60,000 bases of DNA from Takakia lepidozioides (taxonomy: Eukaryota > Streptophyta > Takakiopsida > Takakiales > Takakiaceae), in the NCBI GenBank assembly GCA_030704615.1, contig CM060732.1, forward strand, positions 60,309,053 through 60,369,052, written 5' to 3'. The notes under the pieces are model-generated. The model saw only the letters and a list, made by a program, of their open reading frames with translations, made no database searches and was not told where the DNA came from. Below are positions 1 to 10,278 of this stretch, one piece after another (within the stretch, counting starts at the first letter, position 1; each line of letters opens with the position of its first letter). A program made the position numbers and the translations under genes.

Positions 1-2769
1 AGCATGGAGACACATTGACACCACATTTGCGGATTTTGCTGCAGAGCCACGATCTCTGCGATTTGGATTGGCCTTAGACGGTGTAAATCCCTACGGAGCT
101 CAATCCACAAGTTGGAGCACATGGCCCGTTCTCTTGGTCAATTACAATCTGCCTCCGTGGTTAATGACCAAAAAGTTCTTTGTCATGTTAGCGCTACTGA
201 TTCCTGGTAAGGAGTCTGTTACCTCGGACAACGTAGATGTTTACCTGATGCCCCTAGTGGAAGAGCTATTGGAACTATGGAGAGGGATTGCAGCTCATGA
301 TGTTTCCCGTCCTCGTGGTCAACGCGAATTCACACTGAGGGCAGTGTTGATGTGGTCAATCCATGACTACCCTGCATATGGCTTGCTCTCAGGTCAAGTG
401 ACGAAAGGTTATGCTGGTTGTCCAGCTTGTGGACCCGGGGTGACTTCACAGCAGTTACACACATGTGAAAAATTGTTTTCCTAGGCCACCGAAGATTTTT
501 GGCCCGCAATCATCCATATAGAAGGTCAAGAATGTTCAATGGCGCTACTGAGCATGGAACTCCTCAAAAAACGCAGACTGGAACACAAATCAAGGACCTT
601 GCAACAGCTCGCACTGCATGGGTGGAAAACGGAGGGACGCCAGATAGCAGGACAGACCCAGCAAAAACTCATGGAGTTAAGCGATTGTCAATTTTATATG
701 TCTTACCTTATGGGAGGTAATTCCTTCATGGCCTTTAAATTGGCTGTGTACATTTTTGCGTTTTCTGTTTAAATTGTGATGAGTAAATGCTCAATTGCTT
801 ATGTGTTCATTTTGTAGGGTCTCCTCATCCGCCACACGTTTGACGCAATGCATTGCGAGAAGAACTTGGCTGAAAATATTATTAAAACTATCTTTGGTGA
901 GAAAGACACATTGAAAGTTCGCCGTGATTTGGAGCTACTTGGGATGCGCCCGGAATTGTGGCTACAACGTGATCCTGACAGAGCAGATACGTTAATTATG
1001 CCTCCTGCCCCTTATGTCCTCACTGAGGCTGAGTTACAAGTCTTTCTGGAGATTGTGCAGAACTTGAAAGTGCCAACAGCTACGCATCAGCTTTCAAAAA
1101 GCATGTGGTGAAGAAGAAGTTGTCAGGCATGAAATCACATGACTATCATGTGCTCATGCAGCAAATTATACCGCTTGCTATCCGTGGGCTCATGCCAAGT
1201 GGTCCTCGAAGGGCCATTTTGCGAGTATGTCGTGTATTTAAGAAGTTGTGTGCAAAAGTGGTGAATCATGTAGAGTATGAGGAATTGAGAATTGAAGCAG
1301 TTCTCACTCTGTGTCTTATAGAAAAGGAGTTCCCACCATCATTTTTTGATGTGATGACACATCTGGTTGTTCACCTAGTGGATGAGTTGTACTTATGCGG
1401 GCCCGTAGCATCTCGTTGGATGTACCCCATGGAGCGGGCAATGAAAGATATGAAGGGCTACGTAAGAAACATGGCAAGGCCCGAGGGGAGCATGGCAGAA
1501 GGATACCAATTTGAAGAAGCATTGGGTTTTTGCACAGAGTATATGGCAGGATTTGATGGAAGTGTACGAAGGGTGTGGGATGCAGATGAGGCAGAATCTG
1601 TGGAACGTGAAGTTGTGGAAGGAAGTTCTAAAGCCCGAAAATTGAATGACCTGTGTGATATTGTACATGAGTACATCATTCAGAACCATCCTCGTCTTCA
1701 TTGACATTCAGATTTCCAAGTTTTAGTCATTTATCATTAGTTGGCATATGGCGTCTTTTCAAATCTCCCACGCCACCTCTGTCAATCTCCTGGCTGACCC
1801 TCGGATTGTGACAAGATATATGAAGCAGAGTCCACACGGATAGAAGCCAGACGACGCTTGTTTTGTGAGGAGCAAGGGCTGGAAGGCATGAGCAATCCCA
1901 CGGCAATTCAGTACCCTCCTGATTTGCATCCTTGTCCTCCATTTGCTGTTTGGCTCCCTCAAGGTGTACGGGATCATCTCTCAATTCAATCAGATGGGCT
2001 TGATCCTACAACACGTGAGGATTTACTGGATCTTTCAAGGCCTCTATCATTTACTGCCCTGTCATTCAAGAGTATGACAGCGTATGGTAACCATTACAGG
2101 GTTACATCCCCCGGCATGAACACAACAAGTATGGTGTCTTTTGATTGTGGAGTCTCATCTATTTTCCAGCACCAGCCCATTACCAACAATTCAGGCAATG
2201 ACATGGAGGAACCTACAAGATATGTGGGTCTTATAAGGGAGATTTTGCAAATTGACTATGGCCAAACACAGCCTATAGTGTTTTTGTGTTTGTGGGTACG
2301 GGCGAGTCGCGTGGGTCATCAACCTATGTCAATGAAGCAGGATGATGTTGGCTTCACACTTGTCAATTTTAACCGTATGCTTCCACCTTCTGAGCAACCT
2401 TTTGTGTTTCCTGGCCAGGTTGATCAAGTATTTTTTTCTGATTGTGTGAAGGAGCCGGGGTGGAAAGTCGTCCTGGAGAAGAGCCCCCGAGCACGTAGAG
2501 TGGCCTGCGACATATCAATTGATAATGATGATGTGGCGGAAGTGGAAGGACTGTTAGCCCCACAAAGACTAGAGGAGACTGTGGTTACTGATGGCCCAAC
2601 ATGCAGCCGAGCGGTACCGGTTACTCCAGGGTAGGTGGCCTCCTTGTACCTCCGAGCACCCCGTATACGTGGTGATGATGTTCAGCCAACCCTTGGAGAA
2701 GATGAAGTCTGTGATGAAGACAATGATACATGTAGTGACCCAGACATAGATGAGGATGATGAAGATTAG
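1..2769 (+). pseudogene. CACTA TNP2 transposase, disrupted
   Basis: Transposase of a CACTA element; it would cut and paste the element by binding its terminal and subterminal repeats. The first segment (about 20-480) matches the Transposase_21 core: LRFGLALDGVNPYG, then YNLPPWL, LLIPGK and DYPAYGLLSG. A second block (818-1100) carries RHTFDAMHCEKNL, another TNP2 hallmark. The block at 1105-1704 (KSHDYHVLMQQ, PPSFFDVMTHLVVHL, GYVRNMARPEG) is DUF4218-like. The block at 1858-2634 (YVGLIREILQIDYG, DDVGFTLVNF) is DUF4216-like. An intron is likely at 717-817 (AG|GTAATT to TTTGTAG). Frames shift near 483, 710 and 1100. A TAG at 2632-2634 sits in frame before an acidic tail ending at 2769. The N-terminus is outside the window. 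The family call is secure; function of this copy is unlikely. Confidence 0.88.
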
Positions 2770-2796
2770 ATATGCACGATTTGTGCACTCCAATTA

Positions 2797-2807
2797 TAGA
2801 CCATGCA
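2797..2807. repeat. Left target-site duplication of the MULE
   Basis: TAGACCATGCA, identical to 14509-14519. The sequence before it belongs to the CACTA 3' flank (the TNP2 gene ends at 2769). Confidence 0.75.
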
Positions 2808-2817
2808 GGGATGCCTC

Positions 2818-2932
2818 GGCGTGAGCCTGCTCACATGAGCGCGTGAGCGCAACTGCGCTCACGCCACGTCACCTTGCGCAAATGCCACGTCACGGGGCTC
2901 ACTCCACGTCATCACACGTGAAGGCCGCGTCA
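2818..2932. repeat. MULE left inverted repeat and CCACGTCA subterminal boxes
   Basis: GGCGTGAGCCTGCTCACA at 2818-2835 is the inverted counterpart of 14479-14496 (16 of 18 match). CCACGTCA follows at 2864-2871, 2885-2892 and 2904-2911, with CCGCGTCA at 2925-2932. The same box occurs near the other end. These are plausible transposase-binding or promoter (ACGT-core) sites; that role is inferred. Confidence 0.6.
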
Positions 2933-3002
2933 CCATGCGCCCAGAAAGAAGTAGAGTGTATTCCCGCGGATTGGCACCCTTTACCGCGGAAACAAGCTGG
3001 AC

Positions 3003-3390
3003 GACATAATAAAAGGCATTGAATAAAGGATGGATGAATGTACAGTTGGATGATAAACAGATGGATGAGTGTGAAAAATGAATGTAGATGGATGAATGAG
3101 GGATGGATAAGAGTAAAATGGATGAATGTATAATGGATGTTGAGCAATGACAAAAATTCATGACAGGAAGATGCATGACCAAAACTTTTGACGAATGCAC
3201 AACGTATATGAAATGAGTGTGGAAGGTTTGTGGGGTGGATTAAAGAGTACAGAGGATGAATGTACAATGGATGTTGAACAAAGGAAAAAATTCATGAATG
3301 GAGCATGCATGAATACACTGTAGATGAATGCACAATGGATATGAGAAGAGTCAGGGAGGTTTGTGAGATGGATTCATACATATTGCAATT
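3003..3390. repeat. Degenerate GGATGAATG minisatellite
   Basis: Many variants of GGATGAATG and ATGGATGAATG occur in tandem. A higher-order unit of about 130 bp is visible: the stretch around 3129-3240 (ATGGATGTTGAGCAA, ATTCATGA, GGTTTGTGGGG) is echoed at 3261-3370. It lies within the left part of the Mutator-like element, between its subterminal boxes and the methyltransferase-like gene. No coding potential is apparent; open frames here only reflect the repeat. Confidence 0.75.
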
Positions 3391-5854
3391 TAAATGAAAG
3401 CTGATTCTGTGATTATTATTTGATTTTTTCTAAAAGAACAACTACGGTGGAGGAAGGGGATTCAACGTTTTCCAGATAGTATGAAAATGAATATTAAAAT
3501 AATACAGTTCAGTCTGACTCAGAGTCAGTACAATGTATCCCCGCTTCCTCTGCATCTAAGTCTATGTATTTTAGAACACCGGATCCATGCTGGATACACC
3601 TACGGCTGGCCATTAAAAAGTCAGGGGATAGGGACTCGGCCGCGTGAAGTGCCATTGCTTCGGCATAAACAGGAAGCAGAAAATTGGAAAGGGGGCTGTC
3701 GAAAACAGACTCGCCAGAAATGATTGTATCTCCTGAAGATCCACCGTTGCCTTTCCTGAAAGACAGCCTGAAAAAGTTATTACTGTAACTTTGATGTTAT
3801 TGAGAAATTGAGTATGGCTCCCAAAGAGGGTTTAACACTTACTCACATGAAAAGTCGTTGTCGACCTGCTTATCTTCGGGATCGTCATCATTTTGAATTT
3901 GAATCCGATCAGTCTGTGTGCCTGAAGTGGAGTCAGACAAAAGGGGGAGGAGCACTGTGTTGTAGAGGTCAGAATCACCCTCCATGCCAAAAAGGCTTCT
4001 TCCGCCTGCCTTGCATGCATGGTAAGTTGCTCCTACACCACACAGGAGGACATGAACAGTTTGGTGGGGGGGATTTAAGCAGATGAAACTGTTGAAAGAA
4101 AACCAATTCGGAAGGGAAAGAACGAACCTGTGGACACAGAAAGATCGACCACCCGTGTAGAGCGGTGGCTGCATGACTCCAGCAGTATTTGCATGAACGC
4201 TGGGGACTTTTCCTTTGCACCTCTCCAGGGAGTGCCATCTGGTCTCTTCAGAGTCTGACTGGACTGCATGAAGTTGTACAAAATGTCATCAACATGGGGC
4301 TCATAGGGGGGGTTGACGAAACAACCCTGGTCAGAAATCTCAAAGCTGCGGATGGAAGATGGTGTCTTTGAGGTGCGAATCCTCCGCAGGCAGATCGCCT
4401 CGAACATCCTCGTCTGCCAAAGATAGCAGGTTAGTGTGGTAAACACAATCTATAGTGGAAGTGTGTACATCGGCTATTCAGAACTCAGACACAAAAAAAT
4501 CATTTTTATCACGAATCGGTGATGATCGGTGTCGATCATAACAGATTCTACTAGAGTGGAGCTGCAGAGAACATTGAAACTCATCATGAAAGCACAAGCA
4601 GAAGGGAGACGGCATACCAGCTGACCAGGGAAACCCCCTTTCACAAGGTAGAGGCTGTTCACACAATTCCATGTGCGCAAAACTTCAAACCCTGAAGACT
4701 TGAGGTATGATGCCAATGCCCGACGACTATCATTGTCACATGACTGAAAAAGCAGAAGTGTCCCTGCATCAGAGAGGAAGTTATTACAGAACCCGAACAC
4801 CCAACTCCAGTAGTTGTCCTCGAATTTGTTCCAGCCTGGCGTCTTGCCCTTTGGAAGAACTTCTGGCACAGCCTGGCCATCCGGAATGTCGAGAATGACA
4901 ATGTCGGCCGCATAAGTTTTCTGCACACCGCACACGGAGGTGGGACCTGTGCTCACCTGCAACAGACATGTTTTTTATAAGAACGAACGCAAGAATGTTT
5001 TCAAAGAACGAGACTGAAATACTGCCAACGAAACTTTCAGAGAAAAAGGAAAGAAACTGGAATTCTCACCAGATTGAGGAATGAGATTATATTGTCCCAG
5101 GTAGGCGATGGCACCCCAGTGTATCCTCTCTTTCGACTCTACATCATCGACAGCCAACCCTCATTAACAATTTTCATCTCTCCTGCCGAATTAGAACAGG
5201 AAGGGTGTGGCTTGGCATCGAACACGCATTGAACAGTGCGGGTATATCTTCCAGCAGTAAAGTCCTGCCCACTCTCCATCTCATTTTCTTTCTCCATCCC
5301 CTTGTCCTTTTCCTTCTCTTTGGACTTGTCTTTGTCCTTTGGCTTTGCTGGTGAGATGGCTATGACATCAACAACCTTGTCTTTTGGTTTGCGGCCCGCC
5401 TTCTTTCCCTTCTGCGGCGTTCCCTGAGCATCAGGCTCCTTGGCAGCCAATGTTGCTATGTTTCGTTGGTACTCTTCGTCAGTCAAAGGCGCCAGCATCT
5501 CAACGTTATTGTTCAAGTATTTCATATGCTGTTCTTGAAAGGTCGTGTGCTCCGGTGGCAGTCAAGGTACCACCCACAGTCTAAGTGAGAAGGACTCCAG
5601 TCCTTCAATATCCCTGCAGTATACATGGTTGGATCGTTTGCAGGGTCCGACCACATGTCAAGATAGTCTGGAATTCCGCTCAAGTGATTTCCTTCCATAA
5701 GCACATATTTTGTGTACCTGAAAAAAAGAGATAAATCCCAACCCACAAAAGCGCTCAGTGAGTAAGATGCAAGTAGAACAGAATGGAAAAAACATAGATT
5801 GAAATGGCTCTGAGAACTGCTCCAAGGACCTTTCAGGACCATATGAATGCTCCA

Positions 5855-6585
5855 GATGTGAATGTCGTCAACGCCATTCAAAACATTCCATTCAATGATA
5901 CTGTAAATACACCCTAATCTAGGTGAATGCAAACTATCGTTTTGGAATGACACAGACATAGAAGTGAATGTCGTCAACGACAGTCACTAATCAAGCCTAA
6001 TTATTCCTCAAATGAAGCAAAATCACAGGATGGAAATCATAAACTCGAGTAAGGAACCCTCCAGGAAAACTCAATGCACATTCATAACGAACATATCACT
6101 GAGGACCTCACAACAACACTGTATGTGAATGGCGTCAACGCCATTCACAAAAATACCAACAAGGAACCAATTACTTAGCTCCCAATCCATGTACATTCAA
6201 ATTGTCGTTGTTGAATAATACAGACACAGAAGTGAATGTCGTCAACGACATTCACTTTGGATTTCTCATAACAGAGCTTATCAATCCTCCAGATTCCTCG
6301 CAAGAGGCAAAAACAATGCAGAACAACTGAATGTCTGCATTGACATTTAGCAATATGAAGTGAGGAACCCTCACTGTAACCTCTATGGACATTACAAAAA
6401 TTTACATAACTCTGAGGACCTCTCAACAACTCCGGATGTGAATGTCGTCAACGTCATTCAAGGACATTATCAATTCTAATCAGGGACACTATAATTACAC
6501 CCTTAGATCCTAACCAGGTGAATTCATATACTCACTTAAGAATGACCCAGACAAAGAAGTGAATGTCGTCAACGACATTCAATCT
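5855..6585. repeat. Intronic tandem repeat with GTGAATGTCGT palindromes
   Basis: The intron between exons 5 and 6 of the methyltransferase-like gene holds about three degenerate units of roughly 270-320 bp. Each unit has two palindromes built on an 11-bp arm such as GTGAATGTCGT, a CA centre and the complementary arm. Sites: 5858-5880, 5964-5987, 6125-6148 (perfect), 6232-6255 (perfect), 6438-6460 and 6559-6581; a weaker one is at 6327-6350. Every second site is preceded by CAGACA(T/C)AGAA or a variant. The conservation of the palindromes exceeds that of the DNA between them, which suggests selection or recent spread. No coding potential is seen. Confidence 0.8.
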
Positions 6586-8433
6586 GGATCTATGATTGCA
6601 ATCTTTATGAAGCCACATTTTTTCCCAAAAAAAGCAGTAGAGTTTCAAGTATGACATTGCACCTGTACACAACTCGCATCATGGCCCACTCTCCTCCAAC
6701 CTGACTGTCAAAGTCGTTGGACCGTAAAATGTTACCATCTTTGGAGAACTCCCGGAAAAAACAGTATCTCCAGGTGAGACCTCTCCACTTCCTTATGTAT
6801 GCCTCCAATGACATTTGGGGAGGGGAAACAATCGAAATGTTCAGGTCCTTCAAAGTCTGATCCAGCACAATGACGGCGCGCTTTTCGAGCTGCAAATAGT
6901 ATATTTGTCAGAATTGCAAATAAGATACCCATCACATACTTGAAGAGAAGAAAACGGCATGTTTGAATACACACCTGACTCCAAAATGTAGCCTTGTGGA
7001 ACCAGTTATCAAATACCAAATCACTGATTCCTTCCACCTTTGTGCCAGGCTATATGGTGTTATTTGGGAACTGATTCAAGTCCTTTACTGTTTGATCTGA
7101 GTTCCATATCTCCAGCCACCTTATTTTTGTTTGTGGGTCGACCATCGATATGGCCAGCCGGTGCAATTTCTCCTGCTGCATCTCCGGATGCACATGCTTG
7201 TCATAGTGTGTTTTGATCTGCTGAAGGAACTCAGGACCAAGTCCAGGATCTACTAGCTGCTTTCCGAAGGCGGACATCAATTTGGTTCTTCGCATTTCAA
7301 ACTCCTTCTTTATTGCAGCTTCCACACCCTTTGATGTCCTTAGTTCCTCTAGTGTAGTGCGGTAATATTCGGATTTTCCCTTCTCAGCTGCCTTTGTCAG
7401 TTCTTGCTGCATTGATTCAAGTAGTGATTAGCTCCGAAGGGACTACAAACATGTATTCGAAAAGTAAACAGAGTACAGACTCGGGCTTACCGCATACATG
7501 TACTCCATAAACGCCTCTCGTGTCAAAGAATACCAAGTGCCTGCAGCTCTTCCTGTTTCGCACTTCTTGATGATATTGGGTGGTAGTACTGTCCGAAAAT
7601 CATCCAGCTTCATCAGACCAATCCTCGGAATAGTGTGTGAGCCAAGCTTGTTGTCACATGCGATTTCTCTGTCGATCTGCAAAAACATTGGAAACATTGC
7701 ATTCCTTAACACTGTTTTTTGAGGATTAATAAGACACTACAGAGGGAATGAAATCTCCTGGATGACTTACTTGTTCACGTCGTGCATAGCTGTAAGAAGC
7801 CTAGTTTCCAGGATCCAAAACCATTGCCTCCACAGCAACATGCTTGTCTTTGTCTTTCGCATGGTGTTTCTGAATGTATCCCATCCATGCCAGCAATCGG
7901 TGGTTGTCGTCCCAGACGTAGAACATGTGGTTGCAGAATTGCTGGGTGTTCTTTCCCATCATGAGGCCCAGCTCAAACTCCTCATTGGCATCTTTCCAGC
8001 ACTCATCCCAGTTATCACTGATCTCTGGAGACACTAATGTGCTTTTCCCATTTATATCCGTCAGTGACACATAAAAAACTTGTGCACCAAGTCTATATCC
8101 ATGCACAAAATCACTCTCCAATTTTGTTATGTCATGGGAAAGAAGTGGACGCACAACAGGCATTGATATCATCCGGTACAGAGGGATGTCCAGACGCCCT
8201 CCAGATACGAGCATGTCCCTTATAACCTCCTGAGAGTTTACCTTCTGGAATGACATGAGTTCTTTCACCTTGTCAAGGTAGTGCACTTCAGATTCATCTG
8301 CTTCATCTGTATTCTCTGAGCTTTTTGCGGACTCGTCCCCATCTCCAGATCCTTTCCCCTCTGATCCTGTAGGCTTCGACCTCACAGTTTTCTGCACGAT
8401 GCCATTCAGTTCTGACTGAGTAATTTGCAAATA

Positions 8434-9060
8434 GTGAATGGCGGTAACGACCATCACTCTGTCTCAAAGAAACTCACTATGAATGGTGTGAAACAATTCA
8501 GCACAATCTACACAAGCAAAGCTGATACTGCCGTATTCAAACAAAAGCGAGAGCGATAGCGAACGGCATTAACGACAATCACAAAAGATAACGACCTGCC
8601 GGATCGGTGTTGTGTAATGACATCTATGTGCAAGTGATTGGCGGCAACGACATTCAGTATAGTTTAGGGCGGACAGTAAGTGCAGATTATTCAGATTGAC
8701 TCCACTGTGATTACCGTCGCCAACATGGGAAGAGGAAGGACTGCTTGAAAGGTAATCAAACAGACTGTATGGTCTGAACAACGATGATTGACGGTATGCT
8801 GACCCTCACTCTCTCTTCAAACACATAGGTACATAAATCTCATGAGGAGAATCGAATGGCGTTAACGACGCTCGCAATTCAGTAGTTCCTGCTAAAGAAG
8901 GGAAGAGGAAGGACTCCTTGAAAGGCAATCAGATAGACTGTATGATCTGAACAACAGTGAATGACTGTACCGATAGTCACCCACTCATTGTGCGGTAAAC
9001 CCTTAGCAGAGTAGTAGAAAGCAAATCACCTTTGATGGTCGGTAGCGACAATCCCTGTCT
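8434..9060. repeat. Second intronic repeat block with related palindromes
   Basis: Intron 1 of the methyltransferase-like gene carries diverged copies of the same palindrome, for example at 8434-8457, 8559-8582, 8634-8657 and 8852-8875, all centred on a GYNAACG core. A direct repeat of about 70 bp, starting GGGAAGAGGAAGGACT, occurs near 8727 and again near 8900. The two intron arrays therefore share a motif though their spacer sequences differ. Confidence 0.65.
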
Positions 9061-9421
9061 GGGACATTCCACTCAATCTCTACGCATATCTTCAACAATG
9101 AAATGTAAGTTAGATAAAACTTACTGGCGCCTTCTTAGGTTTTGAAATTGGATCCCCTTCTGCAGCTTTCCTCTTCCCTCTCACATCTGCTGGAATTTCT
9201 GTCTGCTCTAAGGTTTCTAGACCTTCTCCCGATTCGGCGTTCCGCGTTCTTCCACCTCCTTCAGTGTCCCTGCGAATCATCTCTGCCTCCACAGGCTGGC
9301 GCACTCTTATCGCCGATTGTGTCACAGCCGCTGCCTCAGTCTCCGTCTGCTCTTCTGAATCAGTCTCCGCATTCACCTGCTGCCTTGGCCCTGTGTTCTC
9401 CAACAAACGACGCCTCGTCAT

Positions 9422-10278
9422 TTGCTCTCTTGCTCTGCGTCTCTCTCTAAGGGAAGTAAAATAAAGAAACTTTCTTCTCTTTTGTATTGTAGAAAAAACC
9501 CTCTCCAGCTTGACTACCACTCTCTCTCTAAGCGCGAAAAGTAGAAAAACGCAGTGACTCCCGATTTCTTGCGGGATTGCCTGCGTTCTTGCGTGTCTCT
9601 AGAAGCATCGGATTCCCTCTCGCGTGACCGTTACACATAGTTGTTCCCTTATTAGTGCACATGCCAGCAATTGGTGTACAGCTGTTCGTATTCAGTTATG
9701 GATGTCTGACTTGTGTCGCCCAAAATAAATGGCGTGTTCTTTATTAGAACGGTTTCAATATTTAAAAATAACAGCGAATCCCAGAAATCTTGGCGCACAG
9801 TCTTACACAAATAAATGTAAATGAACGAGAGTTTGATGACAAATCTTGGAATATCATACACGGTCATCCTTGTTAGCCAAACCCCGCATTCGTTTCACAT
9901 TTGGAACTTTCCAGGTGCGCATGATCATTGGTAGTAGTATAAAGATACATTTACTTAATCTGCAATCCCATCCTCAGATCCTATGGCATGCTTCCAGGAA
10001 GTCGGCTTTGTTATTGGGTTTATTGATGAGGTTCTGGTTAACGGTTTAACAGCTGCCGACACTGCTCCTAGGGATACTCTGACCACTGGGCCCACAAGAA
10101 AAGTAATTAAAATGGACGGCTGCATATCTGGAAAGAATAACATAATATGCACAGTCGTTGTCTGAGCTTCCTCCGCCATATTCTCTGCTCATTCTTCAAC
10201 TGTGTTCTGGAGACATCAGTAAACCGATTTACACTAGATCTGCGATAGCAAGGTACAAACGTACGCGAGGAAGGAAGA
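9422..10278. other. Divergent intergenic region between the two main MULE genes
   Basis: About 860 bp separate the start of the minus-strand methyltransferase-like gene from the ATG of the plus-strand transposase gene. Transcription must start in both directions from here. CT-rich tracts (near 9430-9540) lie close to the methyltransferase-side start. I see no convincing TATA box and no further gene. Confidence 0.4.

Larger units (their letters stand above)
3839..9421 (-). pseudogene. Class-beta (permuted) amino-methyltransferase-like gene, nine exons, disrupted
   Basis: Proposed exons on the minus strand: 9125-9421, 7771-8415, 7491-7676, about 6976-7406, 6663-6889, 5070-5717, 4618-4946, 4128-4413 and 3839-4032. 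All have GT-AG borders and joinable phases, giving about 1080 residues. The N-terminal half is charged and unrecognised; a lysine-rich linker with KKAGRKPKD precedes the C-terminal domain. That domain shows, in order, ADIVILDIPDG (motif IV position, 4879-4890), GTLLLFQS, PWRGAKEKSPAF (motif X), then DLSVSTG joined across an intron to ATYHACKAGGRSLFGME (motifs I-II). This is the IV-X-I order of class-beta DNA amino-methyltransferases. The catalytic [DNS]PP[YFW] is DIPD here, so activity is doubtful. Damage: in-frame TAG at 7801-7803 and 7050-7052, frameshifts near 5155 and 5560. The start is the first ATG of exon 1; an upstream acceptor near 9449 suggests a possible 5' exon. Confidence 0.72.

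Noticed and set aside
2899-3267. Minus-strand frames rich in IHP/SFI as genes
   Set aside because: They are translations of the GGATGAATG minisatellite.
4303-4314. NPPY in exon 8 of the methyltransferase-like gene as the catalytic motif
   Set aside because: It lies between the motif IV position (DIPD) and motif X, inside NPPYEPHVDD. In class-beta enzymes that place often carries a YEP/HE-type loop, so NPPY is probably coincidental, though it is worth testing.
5855-6585. CRISPR-like array
   Set aside because: Repeats are palindromic and the spacing and unit lengths vary; this is an intron of a eukaryotic gene, with no cas genes.
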